Assembly: GCF_018831085.1 (NCBI RefSeq)
Contig: NZ_JAGPNM010000001.1
Coordinates: 1-64,000 of the forward strand
Source of the DNA: Rheinheimera oceanensis
Lineage (GTDB): Bacteria > Pseudomonadota > Gammaproteobacteria > Enterobacterales > Alteromonadaceae
Length of the DNA: 64,000 nucleotides
Direction of reading: 5' to 3'
Both the position numbers and the translations under genes were made by a program. Shown here one piece after another: positions 18,207-27,642 of this stretch; within the stretch, counting starts at the first letter, position 1, and every line of letters begins with the position of its first letter. The notes under the pieces are model-generated. The model did not search any database and had not been told where the DNA came from. It worked only from the letters and a program-made list of their open reading frames with translations.

Positions 18207-19553
18207 ATGCGCCAATTAGTAACCAAAATACCCAAACAACACCGCGTCTTAATTGTCGCCACTTCGGTGTTCTTATCTATTGTTTTATTATTACCATCAG
18301 AACAGGCCTCTGCCTCTAAAGGCAGTAAAAGCGACAGCCTGGAAATAGGCAAACGCTATAGCCTGGATATTCCACAAAGCGCAGAAGATTTAGCCCTTGA
18401 GCAAGCTATTTCTGAATTACCTGCTCTGCCGGAAGAAGACTTGTCGTTAAACTGGTCTGTGTTGCAGGTGCAAAAAGGCGATGCGCTATCGGCCCTGTTT
18501 AAAAAAGCCAATGTTAGCCAGCAGGTTATGCTGGAGGTACTGGCATTAGGTAATAGTGTTAAAACACTAACCAGACTGTTTCCGGGCGAACAACTTGAAT
18601 TTGGTTTAAACGAAACGGGTGAGTTACAGGAACTACGCTATGCACTGAACCACTTAACCACGTTACGTGTAAGCCGCAATACTGAAGGCAACTTTGTTGC
18701 CGAAGAGCTGAAAAAAGAAGTTGAGCTGCGTAGCCAGTTTGCCAGTGCAGAAATTCGCAGTAATTTCTGGAGCGCCGGCATAGAAGCCGGTTTAAGTGAA
18801 GCGCAAATTATGAGCCTGGCCGGTATTTTCGGCTGGGATATCGACTTTGGTTTAGATATCCGCAGTGGCGACAGCTTCAGCGTATTATACGAAACCCAAT
18901 ATGTTGATGGTGAGTTTATCAGCAACGGTAATATTGTTGCTGCTCAGTTCCAGAACCAGGGGCATGTGTATCAGGCCGTGCGTCATACCGACGGCAATTA
19001 CTACAAACCCGATGGTGCCAGTATGCGCCAGGCATTTTTGCGCGCACCGGTTAGCTTTCAGTATGTCAGCTCAAACTTTAACCCGCGCCGGTTACACCCG
19101 GTACTGGGCACAGTGCGCGCCCACAATGGTGTAGATTATGTTGCTCCGGTAGGCACGCCGATTATGGCGGCAGGTGACGGCCGTGTTATTGCGTCTACCT
19201 ACAACAACGTTAATGGCCACTATGTATTTATTCAGCATGCCAATAATATTGTGACAAAGTACCTGCATCTGTCGCGCCGCGATGTTAAACAAGGCGACAG
19301 AGTACGTCAGGGCCAGGCTATTGGCCGTTTAGGCGCAACAGGCCGGGTTACCGGCGCCCACTTACACTATGAGTTTGTGATTGATGGCGTGCACCGTAAT
19401 CCAAGAACCGTTAAGTTACCGCAAGCGACACCGTTGCAAGGCAAAGAAAAACAGTTATTCAGCCAACATGCACAGCAGATCATTGCCCAACTGGCGACTA
19501 AAGAGCGGGTACTGCTGGCAAAAACCGCTACAGATGCAACCGCAGCTCCTTAA
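18207..19553 (+). CDS. M23-family murein endopeptidase (MepM/YebA-like)
   Basis: A 448-residue cell-wall hydrolase that should cut peptidoglycan cross-links to allow growth. An N-terminal anchor or signal segment (residues 13-32) is followed by an OapA/LysM-like region (~75-150, ending GEQLEFGLNE). The C-terminal zinc peptidase domain has HNGVDY and GAHLHYEF as metal ligands plus QHANNIVTKYLHL, all intact. It diverges from tyrS with 148 bp between them. Such enzymes are commonly controlled by proteolysis rather than transcription. Function is assigned from the family. Confidence 0.9.
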   Translation: MRQLVTKIPKQHRVLIVATSVFLSIVLLLPSEQASASKGSKSDSLEIGKRYSLDIPQSAEDLALEQAISELPALPEEDLSLNWSVLQVQKGDALSALFKKANVSQQVMLEVLALGNSVKTLTRLFPGEQLEFGLNETGELQELRYALNHLTTLRVSRNTEGNFVAEELKKEVELRSQFASAEIRSNFWSAGIEAGLSEAQIMSLAGIFGWDIDFGLDIRSGDSFSVLYETQYVDGEFISNGNIVAAQFQNQGHVYQAVRHTDGNYYKPDGASMRQAFLRAPVSFQYVSSNFNPRRLHPVLGTVRAHNGVDYVAPVGTPIMAAGDGRVIASTYNNVNGHYVFIQHANNIVTKYLHLSRRDVKQGDRVRQGQAIGRLGATGRVTGAHLHYEFVIDGVHRNPRTVKLPQATPLQGKEKQLFSQHAQQIIAQLATKERVLLAKTATDATAAP

Positions 19554-19570
19554 CATACTTACAGCCATTA

Positions 19571-19600
19571 AAAAAGCCCGGTCAAATGACCGGGCTTTTT
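19571..19600. terminator. Bidirectional intrinsic terminator
   Basis: A perfect stem AAAAAGCCCGGTC / GACCGGGCTTTTT with a 4-base loop serves the converging M23 peptidase and oadB genes; the A- and T-runs make it good in both directions. Confidence 0.9.
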
Positions 19601-19615
19601 GTATCTGTCTAACTT

Positions 19616-20746
19616 TTAACCCACCAGAGCCAGCAAAATACCGGCAGCAACGGCAGAGCCTATTACACCAGCTACATTAGGCCCCATGGCATGCATCAGC
19701 AAGAAGTTATGCGGGTTTGCTTCCAGCCCTACCTTGTTTACCACCCGCGCAGCCATTGGCACGGCAGATACCCCGGCTGCACCAATTAACGGGTTAATTG
19801 GCTGTTTGGAGAACTTAGCCATAATCTTCGCCATAATAACCCCGGAAGCGGTACCTATAGCAAAAGCAACCGCGCCCAGCACCAAAATGCCCAGTGTTTG
19901 CAGTGTTAAAAACTTATCCGCACTAAGCCTGGAGCCTACAGCAAGGCCCAGGAAAATGGTAACAATATTAATCAGCTCGTTTTGGGCAGTTTTGCTTAAG
20001 CGGTCTACCACTCCTGATTCACGCATCAGGTTACCCAGACAAAACATGCCAATCAGTGGCGCTGCACTTGGCAGTAATAAAATAGTAAGCAGTAATACCG
20101 CCAACGGAAAAATAATTTTTTCTTTCTTACTGACAGTACGCAGTTGCACCATTTGAATATTACGCTCGGCTTTAGTGGTTAAAGCACGCATAATCGGCGG
20201 CTGGATAATCGGCACCAGTGCCATATAAGAATATGCAGCTACGGCAATGGCTCCGAGTAAATCAGGTGCCAGCCGGGAGGCAAGGAAAATTGCGGTAGGG
20301 CCGTCTGCCCCACCAATAATGGCAATGGCTGAGGCTTCTTTAAGCGTAAAACTTAAACCCGGAACTGCATTTAATGCAATAGCGCCTAGCAGGGTAGCAA
20401 AAATACCAAACTGCGCAGCTGCACCTAATAACAGCATTCTGGGGTTGGCAATTAAGGCACCAAAATCAGTTAATGCCCCAACCCCCATAAAAATCAGCAA
20501 CGGGAAAATACCGGTGCTGATGCCAACATCGTAAATCATATACAACAAGCCACCCGGATCGCCCATACCCGCCAGCGGAATGTTGGTTAATATAGCGCCA
20601 AAACCAATAGGCAGTAATAACAGCGGCTCAAAACCACGGGCAATGGCCAGATAAAGCAGGATAAATCCAACCAGCATCATCACTACCTGGCCAGCGGTAA
20701 AATGCACCAAACCGGTTGAAGCAATTAAGGTTGCAACAGCGTCCAT
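19616..20746 (-). CDS. oadB: Oxaloacetate decarboxylase Na+ pump, beta subunit
   Basis: A 376-residue integral membrane protein with about nine to eleven helices. It decarboxylates carboxybiotin and couples this to sodium export. Family motifs include [28 protein letters not shown] (with the key aspartate), [14 protein letters not shown] and the C-terminal [19 protein letters not shown]. It follows oadA by 19 bp and is the last gene of oadGAB. The sodium gradient it makes could feed sodium-coupled transporters. Confidence 0.93.
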   Translation of the reverse strand: MDAVATLIASTGLVHFTAGQVVMMLVGFILLYLAIARGFEPLLLLPIGFGAILTNIPLAGMGDPGGLLYMIYDVGISTGIFPLLIFMGVGALTDFGALIANPRMLLLGAAAQFGIFATLLGAIALNAVPGLSFTLKEASAIAIIGGADGPTAIFLASRLAPDLLGAIAVAAYSYMALVPIIQPPIMRALTTKAERNIQMVQLRTVSKKEKIIFPLAVLLLTILLLPSAAPLIGMFCLGNLMRESGVVDRLSKTAQNELINIVTIFLGLAVGSRLSADKFLTLQTLGILVLGAVAFAIGTASGVIMAKIMAKFSKQPINPLIGAAGVSAVPMAARVVNKVGLEANPHNFLLMHAMGPNVAGVIGSAVAAGILLALVG

Positions 20747-20765
20747 GAAAATTCCTCAGTTCAGT

Positions 20766-22547
20766 CTAGTCAAAGCTGATCAGCACATCGCCGGTACTAA
20801 CTGCATCACCGGCTGCAACATGAATATTGACCACAGTGCCGTCAGACACTGCCCGTACTTCGGTTTCCATTTTCATCGCTTCCATAATAATCACCACATC
20901 GCCGCGCTTAACGTTAGCGCCAACTTTAGTGGCAATTTTCCAGATATTACCCGCCAACGGCGCATTTAACGTCGCACTGCCGGTCACTGAAGCGCTGCCG
21001 GGAATATTTTCTGATACCACAGGCTTAACTGAACTGAGCTCGCCTGTTGGTGCAACCTCTACCTCATACACTTTGCCATCAACCCGCACGCTGTAGCTGG
21101 CAGGACCACTCTGAACGGTGTTGGCTTTGGCTGTCACTTTCTTGTTATCTGTACTTTCCGGCTCTGGTGCCAGCTCAAACGCCGCCGGGTTGTCACGATT
21201 TTTCAGGAACTTTAAACCCACCTGCGGAAATAAGGCATAGGTCAGTACATCATCAATCTGCTGCTCCGCCAGACGGATATTCTCGCTTTTAGCCAGGCTG
21301 CTAAGTTCTTCCTGCAATTTGTCCAGCTCTGGCTGCAATAAATCGGCAGGGCGGCAGGTAATTGCTGTTGCCCCCGCCAATACCCTCGCCTGCAGCGCGG
21401 CATTCATCGGTGCCGGGGTAGCGCCGTATTCGCCTTTTAATACACCGGCGGTTTCTTTGGTAATACTTTTATAGCGCTCACCGGTAAGCACATTTAACAC
21501 CGCCTGAGTGCCCACTATTTGTGATGTTGGCGTAACCAGTGGTAAAAAGCCGAGATCTTCGCGTACCTGAGGGATTTCTTTAAGCACAGCGTCCAGTTTG
21601 TCCAGTGCGCCCTGCTCTTTTAGCTGGCTTTCCATATTGGTTAGCATGCCACCTGGTACCTGTGCCAGCAAAATACGGGCGTCCACACCTTTTAATGAAC
21701 CTTCAAACTGAGCATATTTCTTCCGCACGTCGCGAAAATAAGCGGCAATCTCAGCCAGCAGTTCTAAATTCAGTCCGGTGTCGCGCTCGGTGCCTTCAAC
21801 AATCGCGACCATAGTTTCAGTGGCGCTGTGGCCATAGGTCATACTCATTGATGATATAGCGGTGTCCAGCATATCAATACCGGCGTCGATAGCTTTTTGA
21901 TATGTGGCCGTACTTAAGCCCGTAGTGGCATGACACTGCATCGCCAGCGGAATTTTGGTGGCTTCTTTAATACGGGTAACCAGCTCTTCACACTCATAGG
22001 GTTTGAGCAAACCGGCCATATCTTTAATACAGACCGAATGGCAACCCATATCTTCCAACTGACGTGCCATATCTACCCACATATCAATGGTATGCACCGG
22101 GCTAACTGTGTAAGAAATAGTACCCTGTGCATGGGCGCCAACTTTAATGGCAGCCTGAACTGCAGTTTGCAGGTTGCGGATGTCGTTCATGGCGTCGAAA
22201 ATACGAAACACATCAACGCCGTTCTCATGCGCACGTTCAACAAAGGCAGTTACCACGTCATCGGCATAGTGACGGTAACCTAATAAATTTTGTCCGCGCA
22301 GCAGCATTTGCTGTTTGGTGTTCGGCATGGCTTTTTTCAGTTCGCGGATGCGGTGCCAGGGATCTTCGCCAAGATAACGGATACAGGCATCAAAGGTAGC
22401 ACCACCCCAGGACTCCATCGACCAATAGCCCACTTTATCCAGCTTGGCTGCAATAGGCAGCATATCCTCCAGCCGTAGCCGGGTTGCCAGCAATGACTGA
22501 TGCGCATCGCGCAGCACAAGTTCAGTAAGTAATAATGGCTTGCTCAT
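20766..22547 (-). CDS. oadA: Oxaloacetate decarboxylase Na+ pump, alpha subunit (biotin protein)
   Basis: A 593-residue cytoplasmic carboxyltransferase. It moves the carboxyl group of oxaloacetate to biotin. The N-terminal TIM barrel starts with the family motif [12 protein letters not shown] (residues 12-23). A PYC-type OADA domain follows (~300-460), then a linker rich in small residues. The C-terminal biotinyl domain ends with EAMKMETE, with the biotinylated lysine at residue 559. It lies between oadG (12 bp) and oadB (19 bp). All domains needed for activity are present. Confidence 0.94.
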   Translation of the reverse strand: MSKPLLLTELVLRDAHQSLLATRLRLEDMLPIAAKLDKVGYWSMESWGGATFDACIRYLGEDPWHRIRELKKAMPNTKQQMLLRGQNLLGYRHYADDVVTAFVERAHENGVDVFRIFDAMNDIRNLQTAVQAAIKVGAHAQGTISYTVSPVHTIDMWVDMARQLEDMGCHSVCIKDMAGLLKPYECEELVTRIKEATKIPLAMQCHATTGLSTATYQKAIDAGIDMLDTAISSMSMTYGHSATETMVAIVEGTERDTGLNLELLAEIAAYFRDVRKKYAQFEGSLKGVDARILLAQVPGGMLTNMESQLKEQGALDKLDAVLKEIPQVREDLGFLPLVTPTSQIVGTQAVLNVLTGERYKSITKETAGVLKGEYGATPAPMNAALQARVLAGATAITCRPADLLQPELDKLQEELSSLAKSENIRLAEQQIDDVLTYALFPQVGLKFLKNRDNPAAFELAPEPESTDNKKVTAKANTVQSGPASYSVRVDGKVYEVEVAPTGELSSVKPVVSENIPGSASVTGSATLNAPLAGNIWKIATKVGANVKRGDVVIIMEAMKMETEVRAVSDGTVVNIHVAAGDAVSTGDVLISFD

Positions 22548-22559
22548 GCCTGAGTCCTC

Positions 22560-22799
22560 TTATTGTTGTTGGCGATACTGATGTATAGCGCCTGAAATAG
22601 CGGCAATGACTGCCGGGCTGGGGCCGCTGCTGCCGCTTTCTACTCTGGTAGTTTTATCTGTGGTTTTCACCGGGAAATAACGCTGCATAACGGTACTTAA
22701 TAGCTGCACAACAAACACCAGCAGTAATAAGAATGCAAACACCGCAACCATGCCAATTAACATCAGGTTTGCGGCTTCCCATAATAATTCTGCGACCAT
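22560..22799 (-). CDS. oadG: Oxaloacetate decarboxylase gamma subunit
   Basis: A 79-residue small membrane subunit. One transmembrane helix (about 10-36) is followed by a short cytoplasmic tail ending SGAIHQYRQQQ, as in OadG, whose tail binds zinc and joins alpha to beta. The ATG at 22799 behind AAGGAG is chosen; an upstream start would add 13 polar residues without a site. It leads the oadGAB operon. The 270 bp before it hold no gene and should carry the promoter. Confidence 0.85.
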   Translation of the reverse strand: MVAELLWEAANLMLIGMVAVFAFLLLLVFVVQLLSTVMQRYFPVKTTDKTTRVESGSSGPSPAVIAAISGAIHQYRQQQ

Positions 22800-23072
22800 A
22801 GCCGTTTTCTCCTTCAGTTGGCGGCACCTTGCTGACACACACAGGTATAGTCAGAATAGCTGAACACTACCGGCCCGGCCTGATTTTATCCGGCCGACCC
22901 TGCATTATGCGCAGTTAACGTTAGTACGCTAAATAAAACTCCGTGATAGCTGCTATTTATGCTAACAATTTGCATAACATGCTTACACTACACGTAAAGA
23001 CATTCAAATGTCTAGCCATCTGAATAAATGATGGCAGCTGCTTATCGCATTAAAGTAATAAGCAGCTGCGAA

Positions 23073-23618
23073 TTATGCCGCGTCAGTCAGTTGCCGGGCG
23101 ATTTGCTGGCTAAGCTGTTGCACTGCCTGCCCCAGCGCCTGTACCAGTGCCGGGTAGCCATCGTTCGTTAAGGCAATACGAATATTAAATGGCTGCGAGC
23201 CTGGCTGTGTGCTGACGGCAAAGCGGCCACTGACAATAGCGTGTCCATCCGCCAGGCCGTGAAACTGATCCAACTGCACAGAAACGCGCACCGTGTCGGG
23301 CCGGGCTTGCAACACTGCTGCATAGCCTGACGTTTGTGCCACCACTCTGTCGCGTAACTGCCGTTGTAATTGCTGATCCAGTGCCTCTGCCCACAGGTGC
23401 TGGCGCGCAGTTACCAGTTCAACATCAGATAACTGCAATACCAGCCCGCGGCCATTGAGATAGCTGGCTACCTGCACCGGCTCAATATAAAGAGATCCCG
23501 CCTCAGCCACTGAGCTAGCCTGCGTTACCGGTGCCGCTGGTAACTGGTAATAGTTACTGGCAGGCTGGCTGGCACAACCCGTTAGCAGCAAAAGCAGCGC
23601 CGCTGTAATATGTCTCAT
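23073..23618 (-). CDS. pqiC: PqiC outer-membrane-associated lipoprotein
   Basis: A 181-residue lipoprotein with the lipobox LTGC at about residues 12-15. The rest matches the ABC-type auxiliary lipoprotein family (PF03886-like), with YYQLPAAPV and YIEPVQVASYL near the N-terminus. PqiC docks the PqiB tube at the outer membrane in a lipid-transport bridge across the periplasm. Its start overlaps the pqiB stop by four bases (ATGA). Confidence 0.88.
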   Translation of the reverse strand: MRHITAALLLLLTGCASQPASNYYQLPAAPVTQASSVAEAGSLYIEPVQVASYLNGRGLVLQLSDVELVTARQHLWAEALDQQLQRQLRDRVVAQTSGYAAVLQARPDTVRVSVQLDQFHGLADGHAIVSGRFAVSTQPGSQPFNIRIALTNDGYPALVQALGQAVQQLSQQIARQLTDAA

Positions 23619-25282
23619 TGCTTTGCCCTCTTCGGTTCAGGATCTTTAGGAATGTCAGCTTCAAACACCAGCGCATTACTTTGCTGATTTAGCGTCTGGA
23701 GTACCGGTTGCAGCTCCCGTAACACCTGATCCAGCGTTTGCAGGTTACCATTAAGTCTGTCGTAAGCCACCGACCCCGGACTTAAACCGGCCAGCATCTG
23801 TTGTAAATCCTGCAGGCTTTGCTGCAGCTGTGCCGGTAACTGTTGCACCTGAGGGCTGGATACCAAAGCATCCAGCTGAGCGACCATTTTGCTGGCGTTT
23901 TGCAGCAAAACCTCGGTACTTTGCATAGTTTGTTCACTTTGCACCAGCAACTGCTCAACCGGCAGATTATTAATTTTATCCAGTGCCATCAGCACTTTTT
24001 GTTCAATATTGCTCAGGCCGCTACGGGCAGTAGGTAACATCGGATAACCGGCACTCTGGCTTAGCGCCAGCTGTTGTGCCTGCATGGCCTGTTGTTCCAC
24101 ATCTGGCGTCGTATCCTGGCTGATATCCAAATCAATATAAAGTGCGCCGGTTAACAGATTGCCGGTTTTCAATGCCGCATGCATACCTAGTTGTGCGGCC
24201 CTCTCCAGCTCCTGGCGCAGTTGCGCTAAGCTCAGGTTTTCATACAAACGCCCGGCTTCAATACGGATAAGCACCGGTATACCCTGTTGTAATGAAACCT
24301 CAAACGGTTTATCGATAGAAAAAAAGAACGGCACGCTGGTAACAGTACCCACCCGTACACCACGGTATTCTACCGGTGCACCGGCTTTTAAACCGCGTAC
24401 TGACTCTTCAAAAAACAACAGGTACTCAACAAATTCGCTGTATAAACCATCCTGAATACTTTGTTTATTCGGAAATAACTGAAATTCAGCGCCGTTTTTT
24501 ACCGCGTCACCTGCCGGCCAGCCCTGCATTAAATCAAAGCTGACACCGCCGCTGAGTATGGTAGTGGCAGAGCCTACGTCTAGTTGTAACCCTTCTGCCG
24601 ACAAATCTACTGAGAACCCACTGCTAAGCCAGAAACGAACATTCTCTGATACCAGCACATCAAACGGCGCACGGATATACAACTGATATTGGGTACGGCG
24701 CAGCGTCAAATCAAATTCACTGTGTTCTACCGTACCTACCTCATAACCGCGATACAATACCGGATCGCCAACCGCCAGCCCGCCGCTGTCTGCAGTACTT
24801 AATAATACCCTTACACCCGGCGCGTCGGCGGGGGCAATCGGAGGCGCATCCAGCAGCGGGTATTCCAGTTGCTGTTTTTCGGCATCGCCCGGTTGCAGTT
24901 CTATATAAACCCCCGACAACAGGGTATTAAGCCCGGTAATACCGCCGCGGCCAACCTGCGGCTTGACCACCCAAAACTGCGAGCCGGTATTTAGCAGAGG
25001 GGTAATATTCGGCTTCATCCGCGCTTTAATGATCACTTGCTTTAAATCATCGCTAAGTTCAACCGACACTACCTGGCCTACATCCACACTACGGCTTTTG
25101 ATCTGGGTTTTTCCGGCAACAATACCTCCGGCGTCAGCCGTTAGTAAGGTGAGTAAAGCACCTTGCTGCTGGTAGTGGTTGTACAGCATCCAGATACCTA
25201 TCAAAACAGCTGCTATCGGCACTACCCAGATTGGCGACCACTGTTTTATCCGGCTTACCTGTGCACTATGTTGTTGCGTCAA
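23615..25282 (-). CDS. pqiB: PqiB MCE-domain protein (trans-envelope lipid tunnel)
   Basis: About 555 residues: one N-terminal helix (WSPIWVVPIAAVLIGIWML), then three MCE/MlaD domains. Each carries a family core: GKTQIKSRSVDVGQV, DPVLYRGYEVGTV and APVEYRGVRVGTV. A long C-terminal coiled coil forms the needle that spans the periplasm in E. coli PqiB. No ATG fits; a TTG at 25282 behind AGAGGA is proposed, overlapping pqiA by 17 bp. A start further upstream (frame open to 25333) is possible but lies inside pqiA. It acts with PqiA and PqiC in envelope lipid traffic and stress tolerance. Confidence 0.87.
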   Translation of the reverse strand: MTQQHSAQVSRIKQWSPIWVVPIAAVLIGIWMLYNHYQQQGALLTLLTADAGGIVAGKTQIKSRSVDVGQVVSVELSDDLKQVIIKARMKPNITPLLNTGSQFWVVKPQVGRGGITGLNTLLSGVYIELQPGDAEKQQLEYPLLDAPPIAPADAPGVRVLLSTADSGGLAVGDPVLYRGYEVGTVEHSEFDLTLRRTQYQLYIRAPFDVLVSENVRFWLSSGFSVDLSAEGLQLDVGSATTILSGGVSFDLMQGWPAGDAVKNGAEFQLFPNKQSIQDGLYSEFVEYLLFFEESVRGLKAGAPVEYRGVRVGTVTSVPFFFSIDKPFEVSLQQGIPVLIRIEAGRLYENLSLAQLRQELERAAQLGMHAALKTGNLLTGALYIDLDISQDTTPDVEQQAMQAQQLALSQSAGYPMLPTARSGLSNIEQKVLMALDKINNLPVEQLLVQSEQTMQSTEVLLQNASKMVAQLDALVSSPQVQQLPAQLQQSLQDLQQMLAGLSPGSVAYDRLNGNLQTLDQVLRELQPVLQTLNQQSNALVFEADIPKDPEPKRAKQ

Positions 25283-26573
25283 AACTGGCGTCCTCTTGTT
25301 CGGCCAATGGGTCCCAGAGTAATCTTGGATCAAAACTTAGAGCTGCCAGCATGGTCAGGATCACCACTGCTGCAAACACCAAGGCCCCTACACCGGGATA
25401 TACACTCATAAACAAATCAAACCGTACCAACGCCGCCATAATAGCAACCACCAGTACATCCACCATAGACCAGCGGCCAACCCAGTCAACCAAGCGATAT
25501 ATTTTGCTGGAATGGCGCTGGCGGCGGGAAAAGGGCAAGCGGGTTAAATAACATAACCAGAACATAATCAATATTTTAGCCACCGGCACGATCACACTGG
25601 CAATCAGTATAATAATGGCTACCGGGTAGGCGCCATCCTGCCACATTAATATAAGGCCACTGATGATGGTCGAGTCGGTTGTCTCACCGAAAGATACCGT
25701 ACGCATAATAGGCAGCAAATTGGCCGGTATGTACAGCAGTGTGGCCGCAATTAACAACGCCATGGTGTTTTGCACACTGGCCCGCTGACGTATCCGTACC
25801 TTAGTATTACAGCGGCTGCAGTGGCTTTGCGCCAGCGGGACTAAAGCGGTACACACCTGGCACAATTTTAAATTTTGCTGTAAGCCGGTTTTACCGGCAT
25901 GTGCCTCAACCAGTGGTATCGGATAGGGTGCAATTTTTGACCACAGTTCCCGCCGGTCAATCACCTGAAAAGTACGCAGATGCAGCAGGCAAAACAGGCA
26001 GAACGCCCAAAAGCTTGGGCCCAGCGAAATATCAGCATCGGCCACTAACTTAACAAAGCTGATAATCAGCCCCATCAGAAAAATGTCTACCATGCTCCAG
26101 GGTTTTAGCATGTACAGTACCCGTGCTACCCAGGTACAAGCTGGCAAGGGATAAAGCATACCCAGCTTTAAATATAATACCGCCAGCATGCAGGCTGCCG
26201 GCACGGCCTGAATAAACAGCCAGATCAAAATCGCCAGCCATTGATGGTGCTCTGAGAACAACACTGAGGACGTGTCAAAAAAATTCATCGCGTTGCTGTT
26301 ACCAGCAGCAAACATACTGACAAAGGGAAATAAATTGGCCAGTAATAACATAAATAATGCGCTACCGGCATACAACACAGGGCGCAATACCGGCTGTGGA
26401 TGACGTGCATCCAGGTGCAGACCGCAGCGGGAGCAACTTGCCTCCTCGCCCGGCGCCAGTTCTGGCATTAACTGAACCAAATCACAATGCCGGCATAATG
26501 CCAACTCGCCTGACAGCGCTTGCGGCTTTAATGGTTGTGATAAAGGTACAGCTGAAGTATCAGATATCATCAC
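25266..26573 (-). CDS. pqiA: PqiA inner-membrane protein
   Basis: A 435-residue protein with two copies of the PqiA domain, each about four helices. Each half is preceded by a zinc ribbon of two CxxC pairs: LCRHCDL with SCSRCGL (residues ~26-52), and LCQVCTAL with HCSRCNT (~235-260). PqiA is the membrane partner of the MCE protein PqiB. The upstream ribosome site is weak. It is the first gene of pqiABC, followed by the overlapping pqiB. Confidence 0.9.
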   Translation of the reverse strand: MMISDTSAVPLSQPLKPQALSGELALCRHCDLVQLMPELAPGEEASCSRCGLHLDARHPQPVLRPVLYAGSALFMLLLANLFPFVSMFAAGNSNAMNFFDTSSVLFSEHHQWLAILIWLFIQAVPAACMLAVLYLKLGMLYPLPACTWVARVLYMLKPWSMVDIFLMGLIISFVKLVADADISLGPSFWAFCLFCLLHLRTFQVIDRRELWSKIAPYPIPLVEAHAGKTGLQQNLKLCQVCTALVPLAQSHCSRCNTKVRIRQRASVQNTMALLIAATLLYIPANLLPIMRTVSFGETTDSTIISGLILMWQDGAYPVAIIILIASVIVPVAKILIMFWLCYLTRLPFSRRQRHSSKIYRLVDWVGRWSMVDVLVVAIMAALVRFDLFMSVYPGVGALVFAAVVILTMLAALSFDPRLLWDPLAEQEDASFDATT

Positions 26574-26745
26574 GTGTCAGGCTTACCTGTTATTACGCGG
26601 TGACACGGTTCTAGCAAACCAAGGCTGAACTCTGCCTGAGCAAAACCATGCAAATTCGGATACAATTTATAGCATAATCACAAGCACTTAGCGATGCAGG
26701 CAGCAGATAAACGTCTTAAAAAGTTATATCCAGCCCCAAAGAAAA

Positions 26746-26775
26746 AACCCGCTAAGGTGTTAACCGTAGCGGGTT
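26746..26775 (-). terminator. Terminator copy 1 (distal) of the tRNA operon repeats
   Basis: AACCCGCTA / TAGCGGGTT stem followed on the minus strand by a run of six T. It is the third and most distal copy of the tRNA-operon terminator and differs from the others by one base in the loop. Confidence 0.75.
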
Positions 26776-26784
26776 CTTCGTATA

Positions 26785-26972
26785 TGGCGGACGCAGGAGG
26801 ATTGCAGGCGGCTATCCTGCCGCCTGCCCTGCGGGCCAGCTTAAAGCTGTGCCAATTTGCTCCCGGCAAATTGGTCGAACCTTGCGGAGCTTCTCATCCG
26901 CCTGCGTCAGATTACATAAAGCCAAAATTAAAAAACCCGCTAAGGCGTTAACCGTAGCGGGTTCTTCGTATA
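26785..26972 (-). repeat. tRNA-Arg-terminal tandem repeat, copy 2 (188 bp)
   Basis: The second 188-bp unit, read in the direction of tRNA transcription. It contains a terminator (26934-26963), an AT-rich spacer, then a 124-nt GC-rich hairpin-forming segment that ends with a copy of the last 19 nt of tRNA-Arg including CCA (26785-26803). I see no base difference from the other copy. Inner stems include CCAATTTGC / GCAAATTGG and GGCGGC / GCCGCC. The outer arms GACGCAGG (26790-26797) and CCTGCGTC (26901-26908) pair like an acceptor stem. Confidence 0.9.
26934..26963 (-). terminator. Terminator copy 2 inside the tandem repeats
   Basis: The same AACCCGCTA / TAGCGGGTT stem with a six-T run on the minus strand, exactly 188 bp from the copies on either side. 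Confidence 0.8.
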
Positions 26973-27160
26973 TGGCGGACGCAGGAGGATTGCAGGCGGC
27001 TATCCTGCCGCCTGCCCTGCGGGCCAGCTTAAAGCTGTGCCAATTTGCTCCCGGCAAATTGGTCGAACCTTGCGGAGCTTCTCATCCGCCTGCGTCAGAT
27101 TACATAAAGCCAAAATTAAAAAACCCGCTAAGGCGTTAACCGTAGCGGGTTCTTCGTATA
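26973..27160 (-). repeat. tRNA-Arg-terminal tandem repeat, copy 1 (188 bp)
   Basis: The 188-bp unit adjoining the end of the second tRNA-Arg. Its 19-nt tRNA-3'-end copy lies at 26973-26991 and ends in CCA on the minus strand; the next base (27180 versus 26992) departs from the tRNA. The arrangement, tandem repeats of about 180 bp each carrying the last 19 bp of the preceding tRNA, is that known from E. coli tyrT and its rtT RNA. The primary sequence looks unrelated. Confidence 0.9.
27122..27151 (-). terminator. Proximal terminator of the Ser-Arg-Arg tRNA operon
   Basis: AACCCGCTA / TAGCGGGTT stem with TTTTTT following on the minus strand, 10 bp after the CCA of the last tRNA-Arg. Two more copies follow at 188-bp steps. 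Confidence 0.88.
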
Positions 27161-27237
27161 TGGCGGACGCAGGAGGATTCGAACCTCCGACCGCTCGGTT
27201 CGTAGCCGAGTACTCTATCCAGCTGAGCTATGCGTCC
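27161..27237 (-). tRNA. tRNA-Arg (ACG), distal copy
   Basis: A 77-nt cloverleaf read on the minus strand. The acceptor stem GGACGCA pairs with TGCGTCC, the D arm is AGCTCAGCTGGATAGAGT, the anticodon loop CTACGAA gives anticodon ACG, the T arm is GGAGGTTCGAATCCTCC, and CCA is encoded. The sequence is identical to the other tRNA-Arg 62 bp upstream. Its 3' 19 nt are repeated twice downstream. Confidence 0.96.
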
Positions 27238-27299
27238 GGTGTGTCACTAATACAGCACAATTATTTTAAAGCATAGTGCATGATGCTTCCCAAATCAGA

Positions 27300-27376
27300 T
27301 GGCGGACGCAGGAGGATTCGAACCTCCGACCGCTCGGTTCGTAGCCGAGTACTCTATCCAGCTGAGCTATGCGTCC
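27300..27376 (-). tRNA. tRNA-Arg (ACG), proximal copy
   Basis: Identical to the distal tRNA-Arg, with encoded CCA and anticodon ACG (read as ICG after deamination, decoding CGU, CGC and CGA). It lies 11 bp after tRNA-Ser in the same transcript. Confidence 0.96.
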
Positions 27377-27387
27377 ATCTGATAAAA

Positions 27388-27477
27388 TGGCGGAGAAAGA
27401 GGGATTCGAACCCTCGATAGAGTTTCCCCTATACACCCTTAGCAGGGGTGCGCCTTCAGCCACTCGGCCATTTCTCC
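27388..27477 (-). tRNA. tRNA-Ser (GCU)
   Basis: A 90-nt type-II tRNA with the long variable arm of serine tRNAs. The 5' end GGAGAAATGGCCGAGTGG is typical, the anticodon loop CTGCTAA gives GCU (AGC/AGU codons), GGTTCGAATCC forms the T arm, and CCA is encoded. It is the first gene of the tRNA operon. Confidence 0.96.
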
Positions 27478-27496
27478 GCTCTGTGTTGCGGCGTGT

Positions 27497-27524
27497 ATAT
27501 TAATGTCTCAGGAAAATAAGTCAA
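27497..27524 (-). promoter_or_regulatory. Promoter of the tRNA operon
   Basis: On the minus strand TTGACT (27519-27524), a 16-bp spacer and TAATAT (27497-27502) lie just upstream of tRNA-Ser. GC-rich bases follow the -10, as in growth-rate-controlled stable RNA promoters. Confidence 0.65.
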
Positions 27525-27642
27525 ACAATTTTTAGAACTGAAAAGTGCGTTTGCCGACCTTTTAAGCAATTCACCGGAAATGAGTCATAAAACGTACAAA
27601 ATCGGCAGAATTCGTCGGCAATCAGCAGGTATAGCTGGGTTG

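Noticed and set aside
26694..27139. Similar overlapping open frames of 79-96 codons across the 188-bp repeats on both strands
   Set aside because: They run through terminators and the tRNA 3' end, repeat because the DNA repeats, and have no ribosome site; they are by-products of the repeat.
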